The notes below the pieces were generated by a model that did no database searches, had not been told where the DNA came from, and saw only the letters and a program-made list of their open reading frames with translations. This document shows, one piece after another, positions 15,179 to 22,840 of a stretch of 64,000 nucleotides of DNA. Origin of the DNA: Nitrososphaerota archaeon (GTDB lineage: Archaea; Thermoproteota; Nitrososphaeria; Nitrososphaerales; Gagatemarchaeaceae); the NCBI GenBank assembly GCA_027887045.1, contig JAPCJH010000001.1:496001-560000 (forward strand). The letters run 5' to 3'. Position 1 is the first letter of the stretch. Each line of letters starts with the position of its first letter. The position numbers were made by a program, and so were the translations under genes.

Positions 15179-16345
15179 TCACACATTCACGAATACAGAG
15201 ATGGTTGTAATCGAGGAATTCGTGCTTGACCCGGTCATCATGTACAGGGTATACACCCCGGCGCCGTCTTTCTGAATGAAATCGATCATCGGAAATGCGA
15301 CGTCTACCTGAGTCGCCGAGTATTTCCAGGTTGTGGCGTAGACCGTCACTGCTCCGGGGAAGTACTTGCAAGAAACGGTGCACGGGGGAAGAACACCCCC
15401 AACCGCGGTCCCCGAGTCATATTCGTGTCCCCCAGCATTAAGCTGGGCCACCGATTCTGGTGAAGGTGTTGGGTCGTAGAAGACCCCGATGTCCATCACC
15501 TGAGCATCCCTCAGAGGGGTTCCAGTAAACTGCACGACGTAATTCGGGTTCACCGAGAAATTCAGATCAATATAGTAAGTTTCGAAGTCTTCAACGAAGT
15601 AAACGTGCGTGGTGTCATAGGCAACCCCGATTGAAACGCGATTATGCATTCCAGTCAAGATGTTATCCCTGTGCCCGTTGTTGCAGCAGATGGAGTCGTT
15701 ATACATCATCTGCGATTCCAATGTCGAGATCGTCCCCTCTACGTCCCGTACGCTGAAATAATGGGGGCCGCTCCAAGCCTCAAAGGCGATATTTTCGGCC
15801 ATACTTCCTCTCCCTCCGAGCAGGGAGTATCGCATGTAGGGTTTGTATCCCTGAGTGTCGATATGGCTGAAGTAGCGGAAATAGAGCATCGAATCGGCGT
15901 GTTGTTGACCTGATTTGATCGGGCTCAATGTTACGGGGGACAAGCCGAATTTGGCTCTGTCTTGATTGATTAACGAGAGGGAGTAATTGGCCAGCGTGGC
16001 GTACGTCGGAGGAAAGGTGATGTTGGACCCGCTCCCGTTGATCGTTGGAGAGTACACGACGTAGGAAAGAGCGGTCTGATTGCTGGAACTTGTTGAGCTC
16101 GTCGATTGTGGCAGGTTAGTCGTAATTCGCCCGAGTAACGAATTGGTGTCATTGACGAGCCTTGCTGGTAGATTGGGTGCAAAGGTCGCTATCCCCGCCA
16201 AGACGATCAAGAGACTTATCACAATTGCAAGAACCGCCACCCAGTTGGTCCCCCTCTTGGGAACCTCTTCCACTGTTCTTGTCCTCACCACCCCTGACGA
16301 TGATTTCGGAAGGGGAAACGCTCTCAGTCGGGTCGACGCGCGCAA
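15179..16345 (-). CDS. Membrane-anchored CAP (SCP/PR1) domain protein
   Basis: A 388-residue protein. Residues 34-56 form a signal anchor (VAVLAIVISLLIVLAGIATF), followed by a Ser/Thr/Asn-rich spacer with many glycosylation sequons. The CAP domain spans about residues 118-245: LINQDRAKFGL, QQHADSMLYFRYFSHID, MAENIAFEAW, GHRDNIL and RVSIGVAYD. These supply the His and Glu residues of the CAP cavity. The remaining 140 residues are beta-rich and unassigned, with a CTVSCKYF cysteine pair. YkwD-like CAP proteins occur in bacteria and some archaea and act outside the cell; their biochemical role is poorly known. The TTG start is the longest option. Confidence 0.85.
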   Translation of the reverse strand: MRASTRLRAFPLPKSSSGVVRTRTVEEVPKRGTNWVAVLAIVISLLIVLAGIATFAPNLPARLVNDTNSLLGRITTNLPQSTSSTSSSNQTALSYVVYSPTINGSGSNITFPPTYATLANYSLSLINQDRAKFGLSPVTLSPIKSGQQHADSMLYFRYFSHIDTQGYKPYMRYSLLGGRGSMAENIAFEAWSGPHYFSVRDVEGTISTLESQMMYNDSICCNNGHRDNILTGMHNRVSIGVAYDTTHVYFVEDFETYYIDLNFSVNPNYVVQFTGTPLRDAQVMDIGVFYDPTPSPESVAQLNAGGHEYDSGTAVGGVLPPCTVSCKYFPGAVTVYATTWKYSATQVDVAFPMIDFIQKDGAGVYTLYMMTGSSTNSSITTISVFVNV

Positions 16346-16512
16346 TTAGCTCCTACCGCTTTGAAGACTTGGGGCGTATGACTTGAACCCTCTGTTTTGA
16401 ACAAACGATTGTGGCCGCTTCCCCGAACTGTTCAAGACAATTTGATGGGCAGTGCTGAGAAGAGGATTCATAATATAGAATCTTGAGCCCACTGAACGCA
16501 GGCTTCCTGGCG

Positions 16513-16917
16513 TTGAAGACCAAGTTCGTCTACGTAGGGATCCGGGTAACGGACATGGCCAAGTCCATCGATTTCTACACAAAAGTACTCGGGATGAAGA
16601 TGGTTGGCAAGAGCAGAATCGAGGCAACGAAAGGGGATGTCGTAACGCTCGCTTATGATGAACAAGAGTTCTCCCTTGAACTCAACCATTATGACAACGA
16701 CAGCCCGTTCAACACGAGATATCTGGTCGGGGAAGGTTTGGACCATCTCGCTTTCGGTGTCAAAGACCTAGACCAGGCGGTGGCGGATGCGAAACGCGCT
16801 GGGTATCCGGTGGTACAGCAGCTTAAGACCGCGAGCAGCAGGTGGCTCTATGTTCAAGATCCAGACGGGATTTGGATCGAGCTCTTCGATCGGGTTGATT
16901 TCTGGGGTAGTCAATAA
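16513..16917 (+). CDS. VOC/glyoxalase-family protein
   Basis: A vicinal-oxygen-chelate protein of 134 residues (MKTKFVYVGIRVTDMAKSID from the TTG at 16513). Two beta-alpha-beta-beta-beta units are visible: VGIRVTDMAKSIDFYTKVLGM with its partner FSLELNHY, and LDHLAFGVKDLDQAVADAK ending in QDPDGIWIELFDR. Likely metal ligands are the His in LDHLAFG and the two Glu residues in FSLELNH and WIELFD, the pattern of lactoylglutathione lyase-like enzymes. A frame start at 16483 exists, but TAATATA at 16471-16477 would place the transcript start downstream of it, so 16513 is preferred. It is followed closely by the Cys-rich winged-helix gene. Confidence 0.85.
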   Translation: MKTKFVYVGIRVTDMAKSIDFYTKVLGMKMVGKSRIEATKGDVVTLAYDEQEFSLELNHYDNDSPFNTRYLVGEGLDHLAFGVKDLDQAVADAKRAGYPVVQQLKTASSRWLYVQDPDGIWIELFDRVDFWGSQ

Positions 16918-16945
16918 ATATCCCTTCAGACAGATTCTGCCTGAT

Positions 16946-17179
16946 TTGAGACTGAACTGTTGCTGCGTTAGCACCTCCCGACAAGATGAATGTGTTCAGC
17001 TCACAGAAAGGGAAGCTTCGGTCTGCGAAAGGATTTGCGAGAGTGTCGCTCCAATTTCCTTCACTGAGATAAAGGATTTACTTGCCTTGCATCAAGAAGT
17101 CCTCTCGAGAGTGCTTCGTAGGTTGCAGGTCCACAAATTGGTAGAAAAAGTTGAAGGGAAGTACCGAAGAAGAGTGTAG
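16946..17179 (+). CDS. Cysteine-rich winged-helix protein, possible metal sensor
   Basis: A 77-residue protein starting at TTG 16946 (MRLNCCCVSTSRQDEC). Residues 34-77 form a minimal winged helix (ISFTEIKDLLALHQEVLSRV, then LVEKVEGKYRRRV). Six cysteines (5, 6, 7, 16, 27 and 31) lie in the N-terminal part, before the recognition helix. CAATAAATAT at 16912-16921 is placed 25-34 bases upstream, which supports a leaderless start here rather than an earlier one. The metallothionein-like peptide follows 45 bases downstream on the same strand. ArsR/SmtB sensors use clustered cysteines to detect Zn, Cd, Cu or As(III), so metal sensing is an inference from composition and context. Confidence 0.6.
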   Translation: MRLNCCCVSTSRQDECVQLTEREASVCERICESVAPISFTEIKDLLALHQEVLSRVLRRLQVHKLVEKVEGKYRRRV

Positions 17180-17224
17180 TCAATAATTACCCCAGCCCGC
17201 CTAGTTGTGGGGAGAGGTGATCGC

Positions 17225-17311
17225 ATGAGCTGTTCTTGCTGCGGACCTTGCTGTTGTGCTGGCGAGTGCTGTAGAAACTCCGAGAACTCAAACCGGGCCC
17301 CTAGCGCATAA
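17225..17311 (+). CDS. 28-residue metallothionein-like peptide
   Basis: The reading frame ATG 17225 to TAA 17309-17311 encodes 28 residues, eight of them cysteine, all in the first 16: MSCSCCGPCCCAGECC. The rest is polar (RNSENSNRAPSA). The clustered CxCC, CCC and CC motifs are those of metallothioneins, which bind Cu(I), Zn or Cd as thiolate clusters. Translation is supported by one of the few strong Shine-Dalgarno sequences in the window, GGAGAGGTGA at 17211-17220, four bases before the ATG. A possible stem CCCCA/TGGGG (17190-17194 and 17208-17212) partly covers it. It lies directly downstream of a Cys-rich winged-helix gene. It is far shorter than most known metallothioneins. Function is inferred, not shown. 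Confidence 0.6.
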   Translation: MSCSCCGPCCCAGECCRNSENSNRAPSA

Positions 17312-17329
17312 TCCAATGTCATGCGTGAC

Positions 17330-18709
17330 CTAGCGGGACCGTGGGCGTGCGAGGGATTGGTTCCGTGATGTCCGCTCCCGAAACAGATAGTAGACAAGCC
17401 CAGCCGCCAGAAACGAGATGAAATAGCTGAAATCGGCTCCACCGAACCAGCCAGAGAGCGCACCTACTACGGGCCCTGTGTAGGTTGGTAGAACCATGAA
17501 CGGGATGGATAATAATATCGCTACAAAGTAGATTCCAAGGGTAGTCCAATCGAACGACTTCGTTCTGCTCAGCGATTCCACGGTTGTGCGCTTCACGACG
17601 AAGAAATCGATCAGGACAATCGCGAGCCAAGGCATAATCCAATAGTCCAGTATCAGTAAGAAGCTTTCGTAAAACGTCTCAAAATTTGTGCCTCCCAAGA
17701 TTGACAGTGCGAGTCCAATAGATCCGCCCGCCACCACTGTTATCCAACGCTTGACCCTGACGTCAAGAACCAGGGCGGAAAGCGAATTCGTGTAGATGTT
17801 CAGGGCGTTGGCTGCCATCGCTCCCAGGACGATTGCGATCAGCGCCAGTGGCCCAAGGGTCCCAGCGAAATCGTTGAGCGCTCCGAAGAAATCCCGGGAA
17901 TTCAAGGTCAGGCTTCCAATAATAGCACCAATAGTTTCCACCGCGAAGGATGCCAAAGCTCCTCCGACAAGGGCATAGGTTGCGATCTTTCTCTTGGAAG
18001 TGGAGGCGGGGAGATACCTAGAGTAGTCCGAGGCGTAAGGGGACCAGCTCATTATGTACGAAAACGACACTGCCAAGACAACGCCCAAAGAGCTCAGGGC
18101 CGCCGAGCCAACTGAGCCTCCCGGAGGTACGAACGCGACAGCTTGGTTCAAGTGGGGGACCGTAAGGACAAAGATCCCAAGGAAGAGCAATCCCAGAACG
18201 ATTGACATGGCCTTTTCGAATAGCTGAATGAAGTCGTGGCCATAGACTGCTATCAGGACCTGAACGCCCACTAGGACGGTGGCACCCACATAGAAGTTGA
18301 AGTTCGGAACCATTGCCTGAATCGCCTCTGTGCCAAGGATCGTGTTGACGCTAAACCAGCCGATAGTGCTAATCCAGTTTAGTCCTCCTACGACATAGTT
18401 ACCCTTCCGTCCGAATGAGCTTCGTGAGGAGAACATCTGTGGGAAGCCCAGCTTCGGACCCATGGCCGCTGACAGCCCCACCATGATGCCTCCAAGTAGG
18501 TTCCCGACGATTAGCACAGGAACGGCTTGAAGAACGGTCAGATGAAAAACAAGGACGGACAACACTCCAATGACATAATCAGCCACGGTTAGGTTGGCTG
18601 CGAACCAGAGAGTAAAGACCCGCCCTGCGGAGCCGTGCCTCTCCTCATCTGGAATGTGCTCGATTCCATACTTCTCGAGAGAAACTGGCTTGTCAGCAGC
18701 GTCGCTCAC
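17330..18709 (-). CDS. NCS1-family nucleobase/allantoin-type permease
   Basis: A membrane protein of 459 residues from GTG 18709 (MSDAADKPVSLEKYGIEHIP) with about 12 membrane segments, typical of the NCS1 (purine-cytosine permease, FCY/FUR-like) family. Landmarks are the conserved entry IPDEERHG before helix 1, FSSRSSFGRKGNYVVGGLNW in the helix 2-3 region and the MSWSPYASDYSRYLP motif around helix 6, typical of cation-coupled NCS1 carriers. The frame is open further upstream, but that sequence (Arg-rich, no similarity) is unlikely to be translated. Substrates of relatives include cytosine, uracil, hydantoin and thiamine; none can be picked here. It converges with the metallothionein-like gene. 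Confidence 0.85.
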   Translation of the reverse strand: MSDAADKPVSLEKYGIEHIPDEERHGSAGRVFTLWFAANLTVADYVIGVLSVLVFHLTVLQAVPVLIVGNLLGGIMVGLSAAMGPKLGFPQMFSSRSSFGRKGNYVVGGLNWISTIGWFSVNTILGTEAIQAMVPNFNFYVGATVLVGVQVLIAVYGHDFIQLFEKAMSIVLGLLFLGIFVLTVPHLNQAVAFVPPGGSVGSAALSSLGVVLAVSFSYIMSWSPYASDYSRYLPASTSKRKIATYALVGGALASFAVETIGAIIGSLTLNSRDFFGALNDFAGTLGPLALIAIVLGAMAANALNIYTNSLSALVLDVRVKRWITVVAGGSIGLALSILGGTNFETFYESFLLILDYWIMPWLAIVLIDFFVVKRTTVESLSRTKSFDWTTLGIYFVAILLSIPFMVLPTYTGPVVGALSGWFGGADFSYFISFLAAGLVYYLFRERTSRNQSLARPRSR

Positions 18710-18802
18710 GATGTCTCGGTGACGCCGCCAGCGGAAGCTGTAAATGTTTCCCCATGGGTTTGTGTTTGACGTAATATAGCAGCTTCTCCTCCCACGCAAG
18801 GA

Positions 18803-19207
18803 ATGAAGACGCGGACGATTCGGCAGACTGTGAACTTCAAAGCTGACCCTCACGACGTCTACGAGTTGCTCATGGATTTCGAGCTACACTCCAAGTTTAC
18901 GGGTTCAAAAGCGACGATAAACAGAGAAATCGGCGGGAAGGTAGAAGCGTACGACGGATACTTAGAGGGATCAAATAAAGAGCTCATCCCCGACAAGAAA
19001 ATCGTTCAGAAATGGAGGGGAAGCGACTGGCCTGAGGATTGGTGCTCTACCGCCACTTTCCAATTCAAGAAGGCGCCGAAGGGCACCAAGATGATATTCG
19101 TCCAGACGGGTGTTCCCGACAATGAATATCAGTCGACAAGTGAGGGCTGGGTTGAATACTATTGGGAAAGGATGTCGCAGACCCTCTCGAAGAGAACCCG
19201 AAATTAG
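18803..19207 (+). CDS. START/SRPBCC-family protein (AHSA1-like)
   Basis: A 134-residue SRPBCC-fold protein similar to the AHSA1 (activator of Hsp90 ATPase-like) subgroup. The N-terminal strand and helix read IRQTVNFKADPHDVYELLMD, followed by KFTGSKATINREIGGKVEAYDGYLEG, the long meander IVQKWRGSDWPEDWCSTATF and the C-terminal helix EGWVEYYWERMSQTL. The fold has a deep ligand pocket; functions vary and cannot be predicted. GTAATATAG at 18770-18778 places an ATG leaderless start at 18803, divergent from the NCS1 permease. Confidence 0.85.
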   Translation: MKTRTIRQTVNFKADPHDVYELLMDFELHSKFTGSKATINREIGGKVEAYDGYLEGSNKELIPDKKIVQKWRGSDWPEDWCSTATFQFKKAPKGTKMIFVQTGVPDNEYQSTSEGWVEYYWERMSQTLSKRTRN

Positions 19208-19281
19208 ACCACGAAGCGGGCACCTTCAGTCACGTTGGTGAGGTCTTATTAAGCTGGAAACGATTGAAAACCAGCTGAAAC

Positions 19282-19449
19282 TTGGAATTGGATCGAGAGA
19301 ATCGGGACATGAAGTGTCCCAAGTGCGGTCGCTTTGCCCTTAAAGCGAAAGAAACCGAAGTCAATTGTAGTTTTTGTGGCTACGAGTTGAAACCTGGCGA
19401 GGTTGACAAGTTCCGACTCTACCAGATGTTGAAAAAGGATCGTACCTGA
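19282..19449 (+). CDS. Small zinc-ribbon protein
   Basis: A 55-residue protein: MELDRENRDMKCPKCGRFAL then VNCSFCGYELKPGEVDKFRL. CPKC and CSFC give a four-cysteine zinc ribbon. TTATTAAG at 19246-19253 fits leaderless translation from TTG 19282; TTG 19288 and ATG 19309 are in-frame alternatives. It follows the SRPBCC gene and ends three bases before the convergent MFS gene. Function unknown. Confidence 0.7.
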   Translation: MELDRENRDMKCPKCGRFALKAKETEVNCSFCGYELKPGEVDKFRLYQMLKKDRT

Positions 19450-19452
19450 CGT

Positions 19453-21096
19453 TCACTTCGATTCCGTTGAAAAATCGGTAGATTGAGGCTTCTTTGCGCC
19501 CCACTCTCCGGACGGTGCCTCATTCCTCGCCGCAACCTGTTGTTTCATAGAACCGGTTATGAAGAGGGCAGCAACTACTGTGGCTACCGAAACCGCGAAA
19601 CCCGCCCAGAACAACGGTATCACGGATTGAGTGAATGCGTCTCTCAGCGCTGGCACGAATGGCGCCACCTCTGGTCGAGCCTTGATTACTTGCGCGAGTG
19701 CAGAAGGAGTTGCGAGAATCTGGCCGATTAGATTCGGATCGCTGAGGAACGAGCTTGCCTGAACCCTGCTCTGTTCGGGGACGAGCTGCAGGATTTTGCT
19801 CAACTGTCCGCTAAAGGCGTTCGCTTGAATCGTTCCCAGGATTGCCAGCCCAATCGTGCCGCCCAAGTTTCCCATGAATTGTGCCAGCGAAGATGCGACG
19901 CCAATCTGGCTTCTGTCGACGGAATATTGTATCGCCAGGACGATTGTGGCAAAAGTCAACCCTATCCCGAAGCCGGCCAAGGCTACCTTTTCAAAAAGAT
20001 CCGGAAGGGGCGAAGTGGACGTTATCGAAGTGAGCAGGTAGATTCCCGCCGTCATTATCGCACATCCCGCCACGACTATACCGCGATACTCCCTCCGAGT
20101 GCCAAGCTGCCCGCCGAGGATTGCCCCAACGATCAACGGGAGAGTGAAAGCGTACACGACGTTTCGGCCATCGTTTACCGACCCTCCCAAGCCAGTCTGC
20201 ACCAAGAGGGGAACGTAACTGATGATCGCGTAAAATGACACGCCCCTTAGAAATGCTACCGCGGACGACGAGGAAACCGTCCTAATTCTGAACAACGAAA
20301 GCGGAATCACTGGTTCCACGGCCCTCCTTTCTACGATGACGAAGGCGCCGAACAGACCCGCTGCAGAGGCGAAGAACACCGCTTCTTGCCAAGAATACCA
20401 TGAGAAGGTCGACCCGCCATTCAGGAAGCCCACCATCAGGAGAACAATCCAAGCGGTCAGAGTGGAGATGCCCAGCCAGTCGAGAGTCCTCGCCGCATCT
20501 TTTGCTATGTTTTCCTTGAGTCCCATGCGAATAATGACTAATGAAACCACGCCCAATGGGAGATTAATGTAGAACACCCATCTCCAATCTATGGCTTGGA
20601 CCAGATAGGAGCCGACAGATGGACCGAGCACAGATGAAATGCCGAAGACGCTCGCAAAGATCCCCTGCACCCTCCCACGGAGGCTCGGGGGGAATACTAC
20701 GCCAACTACCGCAATAGCGACGGGGAAAAAGGCGCCACTGCCGATACCCTGCACGGCCCTGAACACGATCAACTGGTAAATGTTTTGAGAGAGACCAGAC
20801 AGAATCGACCCCACCATGAAGATCAAAAGGCCCAAAACGAAGAATCTCCTGCGACCGTACAAGTCTGAAAGTTTGCCGAAGATTGGCATAGACACGGTCT
20901 GGGTAAGGATGTAAGCACTGAATACCCACGCGTAGACGCTCAACCCACCTAAGTCGGCGATGATTGTGGGACCAGCCGTCGCTACAATTGTCTGGTCCAT
21001 CGCTCCGAGAAGAAGCCCCGTCATCAGCCCTACGATGATGAGAATCGTTGTCCTTCTGGGGGGAGCCTGGACCGCAAAACTGGATGGATTGTTCAA
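19453..21096 (-). CDS. DHA2-type (14-TM) MFS drug/proton antiporter
   Basis: A 547-residue MFS exporter with 14 membrane segments, the layout of the DHA2 (EmrB/QacA) family. Motifs: LLLGAMDQTIVATAGPTIIA in helix 1 (motif D1), GKLSDLYGRRRFFVLGL in the loop between helices 2 and 3 (motif A) and GSGAFFPVAIAVVG (motif B region). The C-terminal 30 residues are cytoplasmic and polar. Relatives expel lipophilic cations or other toxic organics by proton exchange. The TTG start has AATAAATA about 25 bases upstream (21118-21126, minus strand). No regulator gene is adjacent. Confidence 0.93.
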   Translation of the reverse strand: MNNPSSFAVQAPPRRTTILIIVGLMTGLLLGAMDQTIVATAGPTIIADLGGLSVYAWVFSAYILTQTVSMPIFGKLSDLYGRRRFFVLGLLIFMVGSILSGLSQNIYQLIVFRAVQGIGSGAFFPVAIAVVGVVFPPSLRGRVQGIFASVFGISSVLGPSVGSYLVQAIDWRWVFYINLPLGVVSLVIIRMGLKENIAKDAARTLDWLGISTLTAWIVLLMVGFLNGGSTFSWYSWQEAVFFASAAGLFGAFVIVERRAVEPVIPLSLFRIRTVSSSSAVAFLRGVSFYAIISYVPLLVQTGLGGSVNDGRNVVYAFTLPLIVGAILGGQLGTRREYRGIVVAGCAIMTAGIYLLTSITSTSPLPDLFEKVALAGFGIGLTFATIVLAIQYSVDRSQIGVASSLAQFMGNLGGTIGLAILGTIQANAFSGQLSKILQLVPEQSRVQASSFLSDPNLIGQILATPSALAQVIKARPEVAPFVPALRDAFTQSVIPLFWAGFAVSVATVVAALFITGSMKQQVAARNEAPSGEWGAKKPQSTDFSTESK

Positions 21097-21190
21097 GATT
21101 GCTGCACTCGAAAACCCAGTTATTTATTCACGCTTAATATTGATGGGTTCTAATGGATATTCGCTCGCCTTTTCCAGTCCCGGGCCCTAA

Positions 21191-21622
21191 TTAGTTCCGC
21201 TGGACTATCTTGTCAATCTGAACTGCGTCGCTCTTCTTGTACGATAGTTCTTCGATTTTTTGGTGGTAGCTTTCTTCGTCCAGCTCATTGGCTCGGACCA
21301 TGACTCGCGCTCCCTGATCATCCTCAAGAAGGCTGAACGTTACCTTCAGTGCGAACGTGTGTCCTGCCGCCCTCGCACTTTCAAAGTCGGAATCCCATCT
21401 GACGACGCCGTTGGGAAACTTGTATTCGAGCCATTTCAGAAACTCTGGAAGCTTGGTCAAGGTGAAATCGTACGAATCGGGCCGAGTGGGCCCTTTCGAA
21501 TAGATTGTTATCGTGGTTCTCCCCAAATCCTGACTTGATAGTAGCTCCTCTATCGTTTTCCGTTCCGCGCCGACCGAACTGAGCGCGACTCTCAACTCTT
21601 CGTTTTGGCTTGTTGCTGTCAT
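21191..21622 (-). CDS. Conserved protein of unknown function
   Basis: A 143-residue soluble protein with a helical N-terminus (EELRVALSSVGAERKTIEELL), a beta-rich centre (RTTITIYSKGPTRPDSYDFT, LEYKFPNGVVRWDSDF) and a polar C-terminal helix. Secondary structure resembles small alpha/beta or SRPBCC-like folds but no signature is clear. It lies 29 bases downstream of the core MetE gene on the same strand and is probably in its operon, so a link to methionine or cobalamin metabolism is possible but unproven. Confidence 0.55.
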   Translation of the reverse strand: MTATSQNEELRVALSSVGAERKTIEELLSSQDLGRTTITIYSKGPTRPDSYDFTLTKLPEFLKWLEYKFPNGVVRWDSDFESARAAGHTFALKVTFSLLEDDQGARVMVRANELDEESYHQKIEELSYKKSDAVQIDKIVQRN

Positions 21623-21651
21623 CTCTGTCGAATCCTATCTTCCAGATGAAT

Positions 21652-22797
21652 TTAGTTGTACATCTTCCTGAGCATTTGTGCGGCATCGGTTTGCGAGCGA
21701 AGCTTAGCGTACGCGACATGTCTACTTACGACCGGCCATGGTCTTCCTGAGGCGAAACCACAATCGGGATTCAAGGTAATCTTGTCGAACTCGAAAGCCT
21801 TAGATGCTTTTCTTACTCTTGAGACAATTTCCTGCGCTGTTTCAATCCTTGGATTCTTCACATCAATTATGCCAAGCCCGACCTCTCCTTCCCATGGGTG
21901 CTCCTTGAAGACGTCGAAATTACCTGCTCTTTTCGTCGCGTATTCCAGGACCAATTGGTCGGCATTCATCTCGAGAATCTCATCAATCATGTTCTCATAC
22001 CCCCCGTGAGACAAGTGGGCCTCGTCGGCCGGCCAGTTGCCTCTGCAAATATGGACCCCCACTTTTATTCCTCTTAATCCCTTGATTGTCTTGTTTATGA
22101 GCTCGACAGAAATCTTTCGAAGTTCTTCCATATCTGTCGCCCTCCACTGGTTCAGAGCCATTAACCACCGGGTGTACCGGTAGTCGACGAAGTTGCCAAT
22201 GGCAGGCTCGTCGAGCTGGACAAATGAAGCTCCAGCCTCACGGAGCGCCATAATTTCTTCACGGAGCATTCGTGTCAAGTCGTTGAATGCGGCCTCAGGG
22301 GTCGGATAGAATGGACCGGACTTGACCTTGTTCCAAGAATTAATCAAAAGGGTAAAGGGTCCAATGATCGGCGCCTTGACCTTCTTATCCGTGTATCTCT
22401 TAGCGAACGTGATTTCGTCGGCAACCAACGGGGCGGTTCTGTTGATTTTTCCGACAATTACGGGATTACTAATTATCCCGATCGGGAGGTTCATGTCGTC
22501 TACGAATTTCCGTGCTTCAGGAGTCATCAGCTCGGTCGCAGATATCATTCTGAACGATGATATGCGTTCAGCAACGAAAGCGAGGAAGCTGAATCTACGC
22601 TGCTCGCCATCAGAAATTTCGTCCAAACCAGTCAGCTCTTGCTCCTTGATTGCGAGTCTGACGGCGTCGTCGTAGTAGGAAATAAGTTGTGAATCCGTAA
22701 GCTCGCCCCTCTCGTGCTGTTCTATTCCGTCAATCAGCCATTCTGGCCTGGGAAGGCTCCCCACGACTGAAGTCGGAAAGAGTTCGTTTTCCCCCAT
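21652..22797 (-). CDS. Core MetE-type methionine synthase (catalytic domain only)
   Basis: A 381-residue protein matching only the C-terminal barrel of cobalamin-independent methionine synthase. Features: SVVGSLPRP (about residues 9-17), SFVQLDEPAIGN (about 191-202, substrate-binding Asp-Glu), VHICRGNW (about 243-250) with the zinc ligands His and Cys, and NPDCGFASG (about 341-349) with the second Cys ligand. It lacks the N-terminal half of full MetE and therefore the folate-binding duplication. In other organisms such core MetE enzymes take the methyl group from methylcobalamin or a corrinoid protein rather than from folate triglutamate; that use here is inferred. It could thus depend on the vitamin taken up by the 1-2.3 kb cassette. 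Confidence 0.85.
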   Translation of the reverse strand: MGENELFPTSVVGSLPRPEWLIDGIEQHERGELTDSQLISYYDDAVRLAIKEQELTGLDEISDGEQRRFSFLAFVAERISSFRMISATELMTPEARKFVDDMNLPIGIISNPVIVGKINRTAPLVADEITFAKRYTDKKVKAPIIGPFTLLINSWNKVKSGPFYPTPEAAFNDLTRMLREEIMALREAGASFVQLDEPAIGNFVDYRYTRWLMALNQWRATDMEELRKISVELINKTIKGLRGIKVGVHICRGNWPADEAHLSHGGYENMIDEILEMNADQLVLEYATKRAGNFDVFKEHPWEGEVGLGIIDVKNPRIETAQEIVSRVRKASKAFEFDKITLNPDCGFASGRPWPVVSRHVAYAKLRSQTDAAQMLRKMYN

Positions 22798-22840
22798 AAG
22801 TTTCGGCTTCTATGACCACGATAAAAGAATTCTATTGATG

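Noticed and set aside
16397-16435. Inverted repeat TTGAACA...TGTTCAA
   Set aside because: The arms are 25 bases apart and do not line up with the TATA element or start of either neighbouring gene.
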